A stretch of 64,000 nucleotides of DNA from DATCLS01 sp035296625 (GCA_035296625.1 DATHAO010000016.1:1-64000); one strand, 5' to 3'. Shown: positions 8,454 through 15,869, counted from the first letter of the stretch. Notes: generated by a model not told the origin, from the sequence alone. Numbers and translations: made by a program.

Positions 8454-9233
8454 GTGGCCCTCCGCTGGACCGACGACCACTGCCACCTGGGGTGGGACGG
8501 TGACGGCGTGCCCCATCCGGCGCTGGCCGACCCACACGTGGCCGAGGCCCGCGAGGCGGGGGTCGAGCGCATGGTCACCGTGGGCACCGACCTCGCCCAC
8601 AGCGCTGCGGCCATCGCCGTCGCCCGCCGCCATGCCGGCACGGTATGGGCCACCGTGGGCCTCCACCCCCACGACGCCGTCCAGGGCCTCGACGGTCTCG
8701 CCGAGCTGCTCGCCGAGCCCGAGGTCGTGGCGGTGGGCGAGTGTGGGCTCGACTACTACTACGAGCATTCGCCACGCGACGTGCAGCGCCGGTCGTTCGC
8801 CGGCCAGATCGCCCTGGCGCACGAGCACGACATGGCGCTCGTGATCCACACCCGCGACGCCTGGGCGGACACCTTCGACGTCCTCGCCGCCGAGGGGGTG
8901 CCCGAGCGCACGGTGCTGCACTGCTTCACCGGCGGTCCCGAGGAGGCCCGGCGCTGCCTCGACCTGGGTGCACACCTGTCGTTCTCGGGGATCGTGACGT
9001 TCAAGGCGGCCCACGACGTGCGGGCGGCGGCGGCGCTGTGCCCGCTCGACCGGGTGCTCGTCGAGACGGACAGCCCCTACCTGGCGCCCGTGCCCCACCG
9101 GGGCCGGCCGAACCGGCCGGCGCTCGTGCCGCTGGTCGGCGCGGCCGTGGCGGCGGCCGTTGGGACGGACGTCGGGGCGGTGGCCGCCGCCTCGTGGGGC
9201 AACGCTGCCCGCGTCTACGGCCTGCCCGCGTGA
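8454..9233 (+). CDS. tatD: TatD-family metal-dependent hydrolase (deoxyribonuclease-like)
   Basis: 259 aa, the normal length. Metal ligands of the TIM-barrel amidohydrolase superfamily are visible: H9 and H11 in DDHCHLG, the glutamate in VGECGLDYYY, the histidines of VIHTRD and LHCFTGG, and the aspartate in VETDSPYLAP. Family members cleave DNA 3'-to-5' and act in DNA repair or turnover; the exact substrate here is not established. The GTG start overlaps nothing upstream and has TAGCCT at leaderless spacing. It overlaps rsmA by 4 bases (GTGA), so the two are probably translationally coupled, as in the common tatD-rsmA-ispE arrangement. Confidence 0.92.
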   Translation: MALRWTDDHCHLGWDGDGVPHPALADPHVAEAREAGVERMVTVGTDLAHSAAAIAVARRHAGTVWATVGLHPHDAVQGLDGLAELLAEPEVVAVGECGLDYYYEHSPRDVQRRSFAGQIALAHEHDMALVIHTRDAWADTFDVLAAEGVPERTVLHCFTGGPEEARRCLDLGAHLSFSGIVTFKAAHDVRAAAALCPLDRVLVETDSPYLAPVPHRGRPNRPALVPLVGAAVAAAVGTDVGAVAAASWGNAARVYGLPA

Positions 9234-10045
9234 CGCTCTCGCCCCGGCAGGTGCGCGAGCTGCTCGAGGCGCACGGCCTGCGCCCCAGCCGGGCGCTCGG
9301 CCAGAACTTCGTCGCCGATCCCAACACCGTGCGGCGCATCGCCCGGCTGGCCGCTGTCGGCGCCGGCGACCACGTGGTCGAGGTGGGACCGGGCCTGGGG
9401 TCGCTCACGCTCGCCCTCGCCGAGACCGGCGCCGCCGTCACCGCCGTCGAGCTGGACCGCCACCTCGTGCCCGTCCTGCGCGAGGTCGTCGAGCCGGCGG
9501 GCGTGCGGGTCGTGCAGGGCGACGCCATGGCGCTCGACTGGGAGGAGCTGCTCGGTGGGGCCCCGGCGTGGTCGCTCGTCGCCAACCTGCCGTACAACAT
9601 CGCCACGCCGCTCGTGCTCGACCTGCTCGCCAACGTCCCGGCCATCCGTTGCATGCTCGTGATGGTGCAGCGCGAGGTGGGGGAGCGGCTGGCGGCATCC
9701 GTCGGGGACCCCGCCTACGGCATCCCGTCGGTGAAGCGGGCGTACCGGGCGACCGCCGAGGTCGTCGGGCGGGTGCCGCGGACCGTGTTCGTCCCCCAAC
9801 CGCGGGTCGACTCGGTGCTGGTCCGGCTCGAGCGGTTGCAGCAGCCGGCGGTCGACGCGGATGCGGCGCGGCTGTTCCGACTCGTGGAGGCGGGGTTCGG
9901 GCAGCGCCGGAAGATGCTGCGCCGGTCGCTGGCCGCCACCGTCGACGCCGAGGCGTTCGCCCGGGCCGGCGTGGCTCCCACCGCCCGAGCCGAGGAACTG
10001 GGCCTCGACGACTGGGCCCGCCTCGTGGCCGCCGCCCCCCGCTGA
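9230..10045 (+). CDS. rsmA: 16S rRNA (adenine1518-N6/adenine1519-N6)-dimethyltransferase
   Basis: 271 aa. SAM-binding motif VVEVGPGLGSLTLAL, the acidic VTAVELDRHL of motif II, and the catalytic NLPYN at residues 119-123 identify KsgA/RsmA, which dimethylates two adenines near the 3' end of 16S rRNA during small-subunit maturation. The opening LRPSRALGQNFVADP is also characteristic. The GTG at 9230 overlaps the tatD stop. The stop codon lies inside a sequence that is duplicated 89 bp downstream. ispE follows on the same strand after 155 bp. Confidence 0.95.
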   Translation: MTLSPRQVRELLEAHGLRPSRALGQNFVADPNTVRRIARLAAVGAGDHVVEVGPGLGSLTLALAETGAAVTAVELDRHLVPVLREVVEPAGVRVVQGDAMALDWEELLGGAPAWSLVANLPYNIATPLVLDLLANVPAIRCMLVMVQREVGERLAASVGDPAYGIPSVKRAYRATAEVVGRVPRTVFVPQPRVDSVLVRLERLQQPAVDADAARLFRLVEAGFGQRRKMLRRSLAATVDAEAFARAGVAPTARAEELGLDDWARLVAAAPR

Positions 10046-10165
10046 CCGTGCCGCCGCCGGCCGCCCACCGGGCCGCGCCCGCCAGGGGGCCACGCCGCCC
10101 GCCGCCGCGCCTCGTGGCCACCGCCGCTGGCTGACCGTGCCGCCGCCGGCCGCCCACCGGGCCGC
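10019..10165. repeat. tandem direct repeat spanning the rsmA 3' end (two ~58-bp copies, 89-bp offset)
   Basis: Copy 1 (10019-10076) contains the last codons and stop of rsmA; copy 2 (10108-10165) repeats the same text with a few changes in the spacer before ispE. The arrangement matches the duplicated gene end at 1663-1874, although the sequences differ. Confidence 0.8.
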
Positions 10166-10200
10166 CCGCTCCCGGGGGCACCGTGTGTCAGCCTGGCGCC

Positions 10201-10977
10201 GTGAGGCCGCACCCCCGCCCCGACCCGCCCGCCGCCGTTCCCGCCGGCGGGGACGGCGAGGGTGGGGTCGTCACGGTGGCGGCCCCCGCGAAGCTCACGG
10301 TCTCGCTGCGGGTCACGGGCGTGCGCGCCGACGGCTACCACCTGATCGATGCCGAGATGGTCAGCCTGGACCTGGCCGACGCGCTGACGTTCGGCCCCGG
10401 CGACGGGTTGACGGTTCTCGGCGGACCACCGGCGCTGCGCGGTGACCTCGACCGCAACCTGGTGTGCCGGGCGCTGCGGGCGGTGGGGCGGACGGCCGAT
10501 GTCCGGTTGCTCAAGCGCATCCCCGTCGGGGGCGGGCTGGGTGGCGGGTCGAGCGACGCGGCCGCCGTGCTGCGCTGGGCCGGTTGCGACGACGTCGACG
10601 TCGCGGTGGCGCTCGGCGCCGACGTGCCGTTCTGCGTGCGGGGCGGCCGGGCCCGGGTCCGCGGCGTGGGCGAGGTGATCGAGCGGCTGCCGTTCGTCGA
10701 GCGGACCTTCACGCTGGCCGTGCCGCCGTTCGGCTGCTCGACACCGGCCGTCTACCGGGCGTGGGACGAGATGGGCGGTCCGCGGGCCGAGGGCCCCAAC
10801 GACCTGGAGCCGGCGGCCCTCGCCCTCGAGCCCCGCCTGGCCCCCTGGCGGGACCGGCTCGCCGAGGCGACCGGCCGCGTGCCGGTCCTAGCGGGGTCGG
10901 GGTCGACGTGGTTCGTCGAGGGTGCCCACCCCGGCGACGACCGCATCGTCGTACGCACGATCCCGGCCCACGCCTGA
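10201..10977 (+). CDS. ispE: 4-diphosphocytidyl-2-C-methyl-D-erythritol kinase
   Basis: 258 aa from the GTG at 10201; a later GTG at 10276 is the alternative and would remove a Pro-rich, poorly conserved leader. GHMP-kinase signatures are present: APAKLTVSLRV at the start, the ATP-binding loop PVGGGLGGGSSDAA (about residues 108-121), and LAGSGSTWF near the end. The enzyme phosphorylates CDP-methylerythritol in the MEP route to isopentenyl diphosphate, which implies a non-mevalonate isoprenoid pathway. It is at the short end of the family's length, with a shortened C-terminus. Confidence 0.92.
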   Translation: MRPHPRPDPPAAVPAGGDGEGGVVTVAAPAKLTVSLRVTGVRADGYHLIDAEMVSLDLADALTFGPGDGLTVLGGPPALRGDLDRNLVCRALRAVGRTADVRLLKRIPVGGGLGGGSSDAAAVLRWAGCDDVDVAVALGADVPFCVRGGRARVRGVGEVIERLPFVERTFTLAVPPFGCSTPAVYRAWDEMGGPRAEGPNDLEPAALALEPRLAPWRDRLAEATGRVPVLAGSGSTWFVEGAHPGDDRIVVRTIPAHA

Positions 10978-11063
10978 GACCCGGCGCGCAGCCGAACGGG
11001 CGCGCGTACAGCCCGCCGGGGCGGATCGCGGGGGCGGGTGGCCGGAGGTGCGTCCGGACGCGC

Positions 11064-11092
11064 ACCGAGCGCCCGGTCTCGGGGCGCTCGGT
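11064..11092. terminator. bidirectional terminator-like hairpin between ispE and bS22
   Basis: A perfect 11-bp stem (ACCGAGCGCCC with GGGCGCTCGGT) and a 7-base loop lie between two convergent genes. On the plus strand GGGGTTTT follows shortly after, a weak T-run. Confidence 0.6.
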
Positions 11093-11121
11093 CGGGCGGG
11101 GTTTTGCGGCTGGCGGGCCGG

Positions 11122-11223
11122 CTACTTGCCGGCGGCGCGGCGCTGCCAGCGAGTGCGCTTGAGCATCTTCTTGTGCTTCTTCTTGCGCATCCGCTTGCGG
11201 CGCTTCTTGATCAGCGAGCCCAT
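11122..11223 (-). CDS. bS22-type small ribosomal protein (AURKAIP1/COX24 domain)
   Basis: 33 aa, too short for most gene finders. The sequence opens MGSLIKKRRKRMRKKKHKKM and continues with KRTRWQRR; this is the actinobacterial peptide seen as bS22 in mycobacterial small-subunit structures and annotated as AURKAIP1/COX24 domain protein. Length, order of basic blocks and the terminal AAGK all fit. It would bind rRNA near the decoding region. It is transcribed toward ispE, with a strong hairpin 30 bp beyond its stop, and tRNA-Gln lies 122 bp upstream on the other strand. Confidence 0.9.
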   Translation of the reverse strand: MGSLIKKRRKRMRKKKHKKMLKRTRWQRRAAGK

Positions 11224-11345
11224 GAGGCCGACGACCCTAGCCTCGCCCCGGTCGCCCTCCAAGCCCGCTCCGTGCGCACCGCCGCGCCCACCGAGCGCTC
11301 CCGGCCCTGGCCGGCCGCAGGCCGGGGCTACGGTGGGGGCTCCGG

Positions 11346-11418
11346 TCGGGGGTAGTTCAATCGGCAGAACAGCGGCCTTTGGAGCCGAAAGTTGCAGGTT
11401 CGAGTCCTGCCCCCCGAG
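11346..11418 (+). tRNA. tRNA-Gln (anticodon TTG)
   Basis: The cloverleaf folds by eye: acceptor TCGGGGG/CCCCCGA, D-arm GTTC/GAAC, anticodon arm with loop CTTTGGA (anticodon TTG at loop positions 3-5; the outer G-A pair is a mismatch), T-arm GCAGG-TTCGAGT-CCTGC, discriminator G. CCA is not encoded. Its 3' half is repeated at 14986-15030, marking an integration site. Confidence 0.93.
11374..11418 (+). other. candidate attL (3' half of tRNA-Gln)
   Basis: From the anticodon stem to the discriminator base this segment recurs at 14986-15030 with one substitution and one missing C in the run before the acceptor end. The intact tRNA on this side and a remnant on the other is the usual outcome of integration into a tRNA 3' end. 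Confidence 0.75.
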
Positions 11419-11562
11419 CCCAGAGCTACCAGCTGATTCGCCGGTTATAGGCGGAGTCTCGAGACGTGGCGCGCCGGGCGATGCCTCGCACAGTCGTGGC
11501 CTCGTAGCCGAGTTCCAGGAGCGATCCGCGGCTACAACCGGCAGCGGCTCGTCCCGGCCATC

Positions 11563-11682
11563 GTGTGGTGGGACGAGCCGGCTGTGTGGCGGCACCTCCG
11601 GCAGGCCATGGTGGTCGAGGTGCTGTTCATCGCCCTGGGCGTCCTGCTCGCGACCGCCGCCATGACCAGCGGCGGGTTCTAG
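11563..11682 (+). pseudogene. possible gene remnant or 39-aa membrane peptide
   Basis: The frame ending at TAG 11680-11682 reads RLVPAIVWWDEPAVWRHL and then VVEVLFIALGVLLATAAM, one convincing transmembrane helix. It stays open upstream to the tRNA with no credible start; the GTG at 11563 gives a 39-aa peptide without a ribosome site. It looks like the C-terminal end of a membrane protein left just inside the island. No family is recognised. Between the tRNA and this segment nothing else was found. Confidence 0.3.
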
Positions 11683-11689
11683 GAGGCCC

Positions 11690-12763
11690 TCAGGTTGACG
11701 ACGGTCGATGGTGGGCGGTTCGCTGGTGGGCGTCGGGTGTTTCCGCCGGGTTGGCGTGCAGGAGGACGTCGGCGAGGCGGGGGATGGTGTGGAGCAGCTG
11801 GTGGCGGGCGTGCTCAAGGATGTCGTGGGCCTGGGTGAGGGTCAGTGTGGGGGAGAGGCCGACCTCGGCGTCGGCGTGGAGCTCGTGGCCGATCCACCGG
11901 ACTCGCACACGGTCGACGGACGTGATGCCGGTGACGTGCCCGAGGTCGTGGGTGACGCGCTCGACGAGGGCGGGGTCGATGCGGTCCATCAGCCGCCGGT
12001 AGATGTCGCGGGCGGCGTGACGCAGGACGTTGACGATGGCGACGCTGATGGCGAGGCCGATGATCGGGTCGGCGTGATCCCAGCCGGCCATGCTGCCCAG
12101 CGCGGCGCCGAGGACGGCGAGCGACGTGAACCCGTCGGTGCGAGCGTGCAGCCCGTCGGCGACGAGGGCGGCGGAGCCGATGCGGCGCCCGACGCGGATG
12201 CGGTAGTGGGCGACCAGCTCGTTGCCGGCGAAGCCGACCAGCCCGGCGAGCGCGACCCACACGGGTCGGTCGATGGCTCGCGGGTCGAGCAGCCGTCCGA
12301 TCGCTTCCCAGGCGGCGACGACGGCCGAGAGGGTCATGACCGCGACGACGAACACGCCGGCGAGATCCTCGGCGCGCCCGTAGCCGTAGGTGTAGCGGCG
12401 GTCGGGCGGCCGGCGCCCGAGCCAGAACGCGATGCCAAGCGGAACGGCGGTGAGGGCGTCGGAGAAGTTGTGGATGGTGTCGGCCAACAGGGCCACCGAC
12501 CCGGACACGACGACGATGACGACCTGCAGTGCCGCGGTGGTGCCCAGGGCGGCCAGGCTGATGGCCAGGGCCCGCATGCCCTCGCGATCCGCGGTGGCGG
12601 TGTCGATGATCTCGGCGTGATCGTGGCTGTGGGGGCTGAGGGCGTGGCGGAGGGCGCCGAGCAGGCCGCGGAGGGTGGCGCCGTGCTCGTGGGAGTGACC
12701 GTGGTCGCGGCCGTCGTGGGCCCGATGGCCGTGCTCGCGGTCATGTTTCGTGTGAGCAGTCAC
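11690..12763 (-). CDS. CDF-family cation (Zn/Co-type) efflux transporter
   Basis: 357 aa. The N-terminus is His-rich (repeated H-G-H, H-S-H-D-H). Six membrane helices follow, with the two transport-site motifs as DTIHNFSDAL and DGLHARTDGF, each H-x-x-x-D. A cytoplasmic ferredoxin-like domain comes last (IGHELHADAEVGL) with a His-containing tail. CDF proteins exchange cytosolic divalent metal for protons. GTG at 12763 is preceded by GGAGG with 5-base spacing. Divergent from the ArsR gene across a 99-bp spacer, so repression by that protein is likely. It is the main cargo of the tRNA-Gln island. Confidence 0.92.
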   Translation of the reverse strand: MTAHTKHDREHGHRAHDGRDHGHSHEHGATLRGLLGALRHALSPHSHDHAEIIDTATADREGMRALAISLAALGTTAALQVVIVVVSGSVALLADTIHNFSDALTAVPLGIAFWLGRRPPDRRYTYGYGRAEDLAGVFVVAVMTLSAVVAAWEAIGRLLDPRAIDRPVWVALAGLVGFAGNELVAHYRIRVGRRIGSAALVADGLHARTDGFTSLAVLGAALGSMAGWDHADPIIGLAISVAIVNVLRHAARDIYRRLMDRIDPALVERVTHDLGHVTGITSVDRVRVRWIGHELHADAEVGLSPTLTLTQAHDILEHARHQLLHTIPRLADVLLHANPAETPDAHQRTAHHRPSST

Positions 12764-12850
12764 GACCACCTCCGGACGTCGATAGCCGGCACCTACGCAC
12801 TCTAGGCCTGCTACCGCACGTCTGCATACCTGTGCGGATATAGAGACTGC

Positions 12851-12856
12851 TACGGT
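12851..12856 (+). promoter_or_regulatory. putative leaderless -10 element (TACGGT) of the ArsR gene
   Basis: TACGGT followed by 6 bases and ATG at 12863. Just upstream, ATACC-TGTGC-GGATAT (12826-12841) forms an imperfect dyad that could be the ArsR operator shared with the divergent transporter gene. Confidence 0.5.
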
Positions 12857-12862
12857 GACGGC

Positions 12863-13252
12863 ATGCCGAGCAGCGAGCACCACCCGGCGGCGTCGCGGCC
12901 GGTCGACGCCCACGAGGCCGCGGGTCTCGCCGAGCTGATGGCAGCCTTCGCGACGGCCAGCCGTGTTCGCCTGCTGTATGGGCTCTACGGGGTGGAGCGC
13001 ACGGTCGAAGAGCTGGCCGCCGAGTGTGAGCTGGCACCGAGCGTGGTCTCCCAGCAGCTGCGGGTGCTGCGCCTGTTCCGGCTGGTCAAGGGCCGCCGTG
13101 ACGGCCGCCATGTGCGCTACCGGCTGCACGACGACCATGTGGGCGAGTTACTGGCCGCCATCCGGCACCATGGCGAGCACGCCACCGGCACTGTCGCCGA
13201 CGGCGAGCCCTCTCGGCGCTCGGCCAGCGGTGCGCCCGCCGTGAACGAGTGA
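12863..13252 (+). CDS. ArsR/SmtB-family metal-responsive repressor
   Basis: 129 aa. A winged helix-turn-helix is clear: FATASRVRLLYGLYG, then TVEELAAECELAPSVVSQQL and a wing with GRRDGRHVRYRLHD. The C-terminal helix HVGELLAAIRHHGEHATG carries the His/Glu residues expected of an alpha-5 metal site, as in SmtB/NmtR-like sensors of Zn, Co or Ni; which metal cannot be read from sequence. It likely represses the divergent CDF exporter and itself. One TTA leucine codon occurs, rare in this genome. The start is set by the TACGGT element 6 bases upstream. Confidence 0.9.
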   Translation: MPSSEHHPAASRPVDAHEAAGLAELMAAFATASRVRLLYGLYGVERTVEELAAECELAPSVVSQQLRVLRLFRLVKGRRDGRHVRYRLHDDHVGELLAAIRHHGEHATGTVADGEPSRRSASGAPAVNE

Positions 13253-13290
13253 GGCCGATGGGCCCGCGTGCGGGCCGCAGCCCGGCAATC

Positions 13291-13296
13291 TACTCT
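13291..13296 (+). promoter_or_regulatory. putative leaderless -10 element (TACTCT)
   Basis: TACTCT followed by 8 bases and ATG at 13305. Confidence 0.45.
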
Positions 13297-13304
13297 CGGT
13301 AGTT

Positions 13305-13862
13305 ATGCGGGCCTCGCGCTCGACCTCATTGCTCGTGCTGCCCGGCGGCTTGGCCGTGGGGCACGCCTTCGGCTACTTCGTGGCGGGCTTGTGGTACGGC
13401 GCCCCGAGCGGCGAGGCCATCGGGCACGACTACCTCGGTGTGCTCCTGCGGGTGGCGGTTCCCTCGCTGTTCACCTTGGTCCTCCGCGCCTTCGGGCGTG
13501 GCGCCCGCCAGGGGCGGCCTGACGGGCCGCGTTGGGCCACGCTGGCCCCGCAGCTCGTCGTCGCCTACGTGACAGTCGAGCTGATCGAGCACGCCCAGGT
13601 CGGCGTCGAGTGGACGCACGCATTGCGTGAGCCGTCGCTGCTGTGGGGCGTCGTCGGCCAGCTTCTCGTGGCGGCCGGAGCCGTTCTGTTGCTGCAGGCG
13701 GCTCACACCGCCGGCGGCCTGTTCGCTCGAGCGCCCCGGCCGCGCACGCGCTGCCTGGCCTCGCCACCGCGCCGCGCGGCGGCGGTCGACCATGTTCTCG
13801 GGGACGTACCGGCCCGCTGGGCGTCGCGGCGAGGACCTCCCACCCTGTCCGTCGCCGCCTGA
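13305..13862 (+). CDS. island membrane protein of unknown function
   Basis: 185 aa. Four hydrophobic segments can be placed (near residues 8-28, 45-62, 80-98 and 110-130), with VELIEHAQVGVEW between the third and fourth; the last 50 residues are Arg/Pro-rich and soluble. No family is recognised. It follows the ArsR gene by 52 bp in the same direction and belongs to the metal-associated island. Its Arg-rich tail may be partly artefactual if a frameshift has occurred, since the hydrophobic part ends well before the stop. Confidence 0.65.
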   Translation: MRASRSTSLLVLPGGLAVGHAFGYFVAGLWYGAPSGEAIGHDYLGVLLRVAVPSLFTLVLRAFGRGARQGRPDGPRWATLAPQLVVAYVTVELIEHAQVGVEWTHALREPSLLWGVVGQLLVAAGAVLLLQAAHTAGGLFARAPRPRTRCLASPPRRAAAVDHVLGDVPARWASRRGPPTLSVAA

Positions 13863-14019
13863 CCCGACCCGGTGCCCACCGATCCCCACCAGGGATTGTC
13901 GGTCGCTGGGGGTCACGCGTGACGGCAGTCGGTCGGCGGCCCGGGCCGCCTCCGACGTCGAAGGGACCGGCCGGGGCCAGTTCGGCCACGAGATCCCAAG
14001 CGGCGAAACCAGCGGCGGC

Positions 14020-14199
14020 GTGCCGCTCGGGTCGACCGTCGTCGCGCTCCTTGCGCTTGTCGTTGCCGGACTCGTCGCCTGGTGGCTCACCTGTCACGAC
14101 CGGCCGGGACCCGATGACGAGCACCCGCGCCACGACTCCCTACCAATGCAGGACAACGGCCGGCGACCACCGGCGGAGAGACTGGGGAAACCACGATGA
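14020..14199 (+). CDS. small single-pass membrane protein
   Basis: 59 aa from the only usable start (GTG 14020). One helix (STVVALLALVVAGLVAWWL) is followed by CHDRPGPDDEHPRHD, a His/Asp/Cys-containing stretch that could bind metal. The frame is open further upstream without ATG, GTG or TTG. Its stop overlaps the next ATG (ATGA at 14196), implying translational coupling to the His-rich membrane protein. Existence as a gene is moderately supported by that coupling. Confidence 0.5.
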   Translation: MPLGSTVVALLALVVAGLVAWWLTCHDRPGPDDEHPRHDSLPMQDNGRRPPAERLGKPR

Positions 14200-14789
14200 C
14201 AACCGTCGAAACGCTCTCCGAAGACCAGCGCCCGACCAGCGTCGATGCGGTACCACGGGCGGGTGCGCTGGTGTACGCCGGGCTGACGTCGTTGGGCGCC
14301 GGCGCGCTGCACGCCACGGCGGTCGGCGTCCACAGCGCGGCCCGCCAGGCCGCGATCGCCTTCGCCGTCCTCGCCGCCTTCCAGATCGGGTGGGGCATCG
14401 CGGCCGTCGTGCGCCCGTGGCGATGGCTCGGCGCCGTCGGCGCGGTCGGCAACACCGTCGCGGTCGGCGGCTGGTACCTGTCCAAGACCAGCGGCATCAG
14501 CTTCGTGGACGGCCTCGAAGCCGCCGAGGGCGTCGAGTTCGCCGACGCCATCGCCGCCGGCTTCGCCGCGATCGCCGTGGTCCTCGGCCTGGTCTGGTGG
14601 CTCAGCAGCATCGACTGGGCACGCCATCACCAGGAGGCCCTCCTCGGCACCGCGGCCATCGTCGTTGCCGCCGTGAGCGCGTGGGGCATGGTCGCCGCCT
14701 CCAGCGACGAGCACGACCACGGCGGCGCCGGACACGACGACGGTACCGAAGAGGTCGACGGCCACACCGACGACCACAGCGGCCACTGA
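14196..14789 (+). CDS. four-helix membrane protein with His/Asp-rich C-terminal tail
   Basis: 197 aa. Predicted membrane segments lie near residues 25-45, 50-68, 75-92, 118-136 and 147-163. The last 30 residues are dense in His, Asp, Glu and Gly (DEHDHGGAGHDDG, DGHTDDHSGH), a typical low-affinity metal-binding tail. Together with the CDF exporter and ArsR this suggests a role in metal handling at the membrane; no named family is recognised. The ATG overlaps the preceding stop. The stop codon lies within the left arm of a large terminator stem. Confidence 0.72.
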   Translation: MTTVETLSEDQRPTSVDAVPRAGALVYAGLTSLGAGALHATAVGVHSAARQAAIAFAVLAAFQIGWGIAAVVRPWRWLGAVGAVGNTVAVGGWYLSKTSGISFVDGLEAAEGVEFADAIAAGFAAIAVVLGLVWWLSSIDWARHHQEALLGTAAIVVAAVSAWGMVAASSDEHDHGGAGHDDGTEEVDGHTDDHSGH

Positions 14790-14849
14790 CGCGGCGGGGC
14801 CGCTAGGTACGACCGGCCTCGAGACAGGCCGGTCGTACCGCCGCGTCAG
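14786..14849. terminator. strong two-tier terminator-like stem closing the island operon
   Basis: The inner stem GGTACGACCGGCCT (14806-14819) pairs perfectly over 14 bp with 14826-14839 around a 6-base loop. An outer pair CTGACGCGGC (14786-14795) / GCCGCGTCAG (14840-14849) extends it, with a 10-base bulge on the left side only. There is no T-run. It is the most stable stem seen in the window. Confidence 0.8.
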
Positions 14850-14985
14850 GCCACCGATGCCACGTCGAAGATGTCACCTTCGATGCAAGGGCATGCCCCC
14901 GGCGGGCTCAACAACTCGATCGGGACGAGCACCTGGAAAGCGCCTAGTGGACGGACCGGGCGTGACCGGCTGGATGATCCGAAGG

Positions 14986-15030
14986 GGCCTTTGGAGCCGA
15001 AACTTGCAGGTTCGAGTCCTGCCCCCGAGC
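14986..15030 (+). other. candidate attR (remnant of tRNA-Gln 3' half)
   Basis: GGCCTTTGGAGCCGAAA, then the T-arm and most of the acceptor end of tRNA-Gln, with one substitution (AACTTG for AAGTTG) and one missing C. No 5' half precedes it, so it cannot form a tRNA. Within the 321-bp gap 14790-15110 the only features are this site, the terminator stem and the dyad at 15061. Confidence 0.78.
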
Positions 15031-15060
15031 GAGCGGCACCTCGAACACCTCGGGGGTTGA

Positions 15061-15077
15061 TAGGGCGTTCCCTACTG
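15061..15077 (+). promoter_or_regulatory. conserved dyad, site 1 (TAGGGCGTTCCCTACTG)
   Basis: An inverted repeat TAGGG/CCCTA 34 bp upstream of the SDR gene. It matches site 2 (16414-16430) at 15 of 17 positions and site 3 (26008-26024, minus strand) closely, always in the same orientation to the downstream operon. Probable operator. Confidence 0.65.
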
Positions 15078-15110
15078 CCCGCCGGGCGCGGCGTCGCCGA
15101 TCATCCGGTC

Positions 15111-15869
15111 ATGCCGATCCCTCCTCACCGGTTCGACCACACGACGGTGCTCGTCACCGGGGGCGCCTCGGGCATCGGCGAGGCCACCGCGCGGCGCCTG
15201 GCGACGGAGGGAGCGCTGGTTGTGCTCGCCGACCGCGATGGCGACGGCGCCAAGTCGACGGCCGGCGAGCTGGGCGGGTACGCCGTGGCAGTGGACGTCA
15301 CCGATGTAGAGGGCGTGCGGGCGGCGTTCACCGACGTGGAACGCACGGTCGGCCCCGTCGACGTGCTCGTGAACAACGCCGGCGGCGACCGCCCGGCCCT
15401 GTTCCTCGACACCGACGAGGACGCCTGGGATGCCGTGCTCGACGTCAACCTCAAGGGCGTCATCGCGTGCACCCACGCCGTGCTGGGAGCCATGTACACG
15501 CGCCGGCGCGGTGCGATCGTCAACGTCTCGAGCGAGGCGGGGCGGATGGGCATGGTCGGCGGTGCGCTGTACTCGGCGGCCAAGGCCGGCGTCGTCGGGT
15601 TCACCAAGGCGATCGCCCGCGAGAGCGCTCGCTACGGGGTCCGCTGCAACGCCGTGGCGCCTGGGCCTGTCGACACCCCGCTGCTGGACGGCCTGGCGGC
15701 GGACCGGTTCGGCGCGGCCCTGCGCCAGGGCATGATCGACGCCACGGTGCTCGGGCGGTCCGGGCGACCCCACGAGGTGGCGGCCGCGATCGCGTACCTC
15801 GCATCGGACGACGCCTCCTTCGTCACCGGCCACACGCTCGCCGTGAGCGGCGGCGTGTCGATGTGGTGA
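15111..15869 (+). CDS. short-chain dehydrogenase/reductase (SDR)
   Basis: 252 aa, classical SDR length. The NAD(P) motif TGGASGIG, the structural NNAG, and the catalytic block NVSSEAGRM...YSAAKAG (Ser, Tyr-x3-Lys) are all present, as is the C-terminal SDDASFVTGHTLAVSGG typical of FabG-like members. The conserved acidic residue in VVLADRDGDG suggests NAD(H) preference. It would oxidise or reduce a carbonyl/hydroxyl group of an unknown substrate. GTGA overlap with the DUF3237 gene indicates an operon; the dyad upstream links it to the importer genes. Confidence 0.92.
   Translation: MPIPPHRFDHTTVLVTGGASGIGEATARRLATEGALVVLADRDGDGAKSTAGELGGYAVAVDVTDVEGVRAAFTDVERTVGPVDVLVNNAGGDRPALFLDTDEDAWDAVLDVNLKGVIACTHAVLGAMYTRRRGAIVNVSSEAGRMGMVGGALYSAAKAGVVGFTKAIARESARYGVRCNAVAPGPVDTPLLDGLAADRFGAALRQGMIDATVLGRSGRPHEVAAAIAYLASDDASFVTGHTLAVSGGVSMW

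Noticed and set aside
12826..12841. ATACC-TGTGC-GGATAT as a definite ArsR operator.
   Set aside because: The dyad is imperfect and short, so it is only mentioned as a candidate with the promoter rather than listed separately.
14986..15030. Initially read as a second tRNA gene because of the intact T-arm.
   Set aside because: There is no D-arm or 5' acceptor strand; it is only the 3' half and better explained as an attachment-site remnant.
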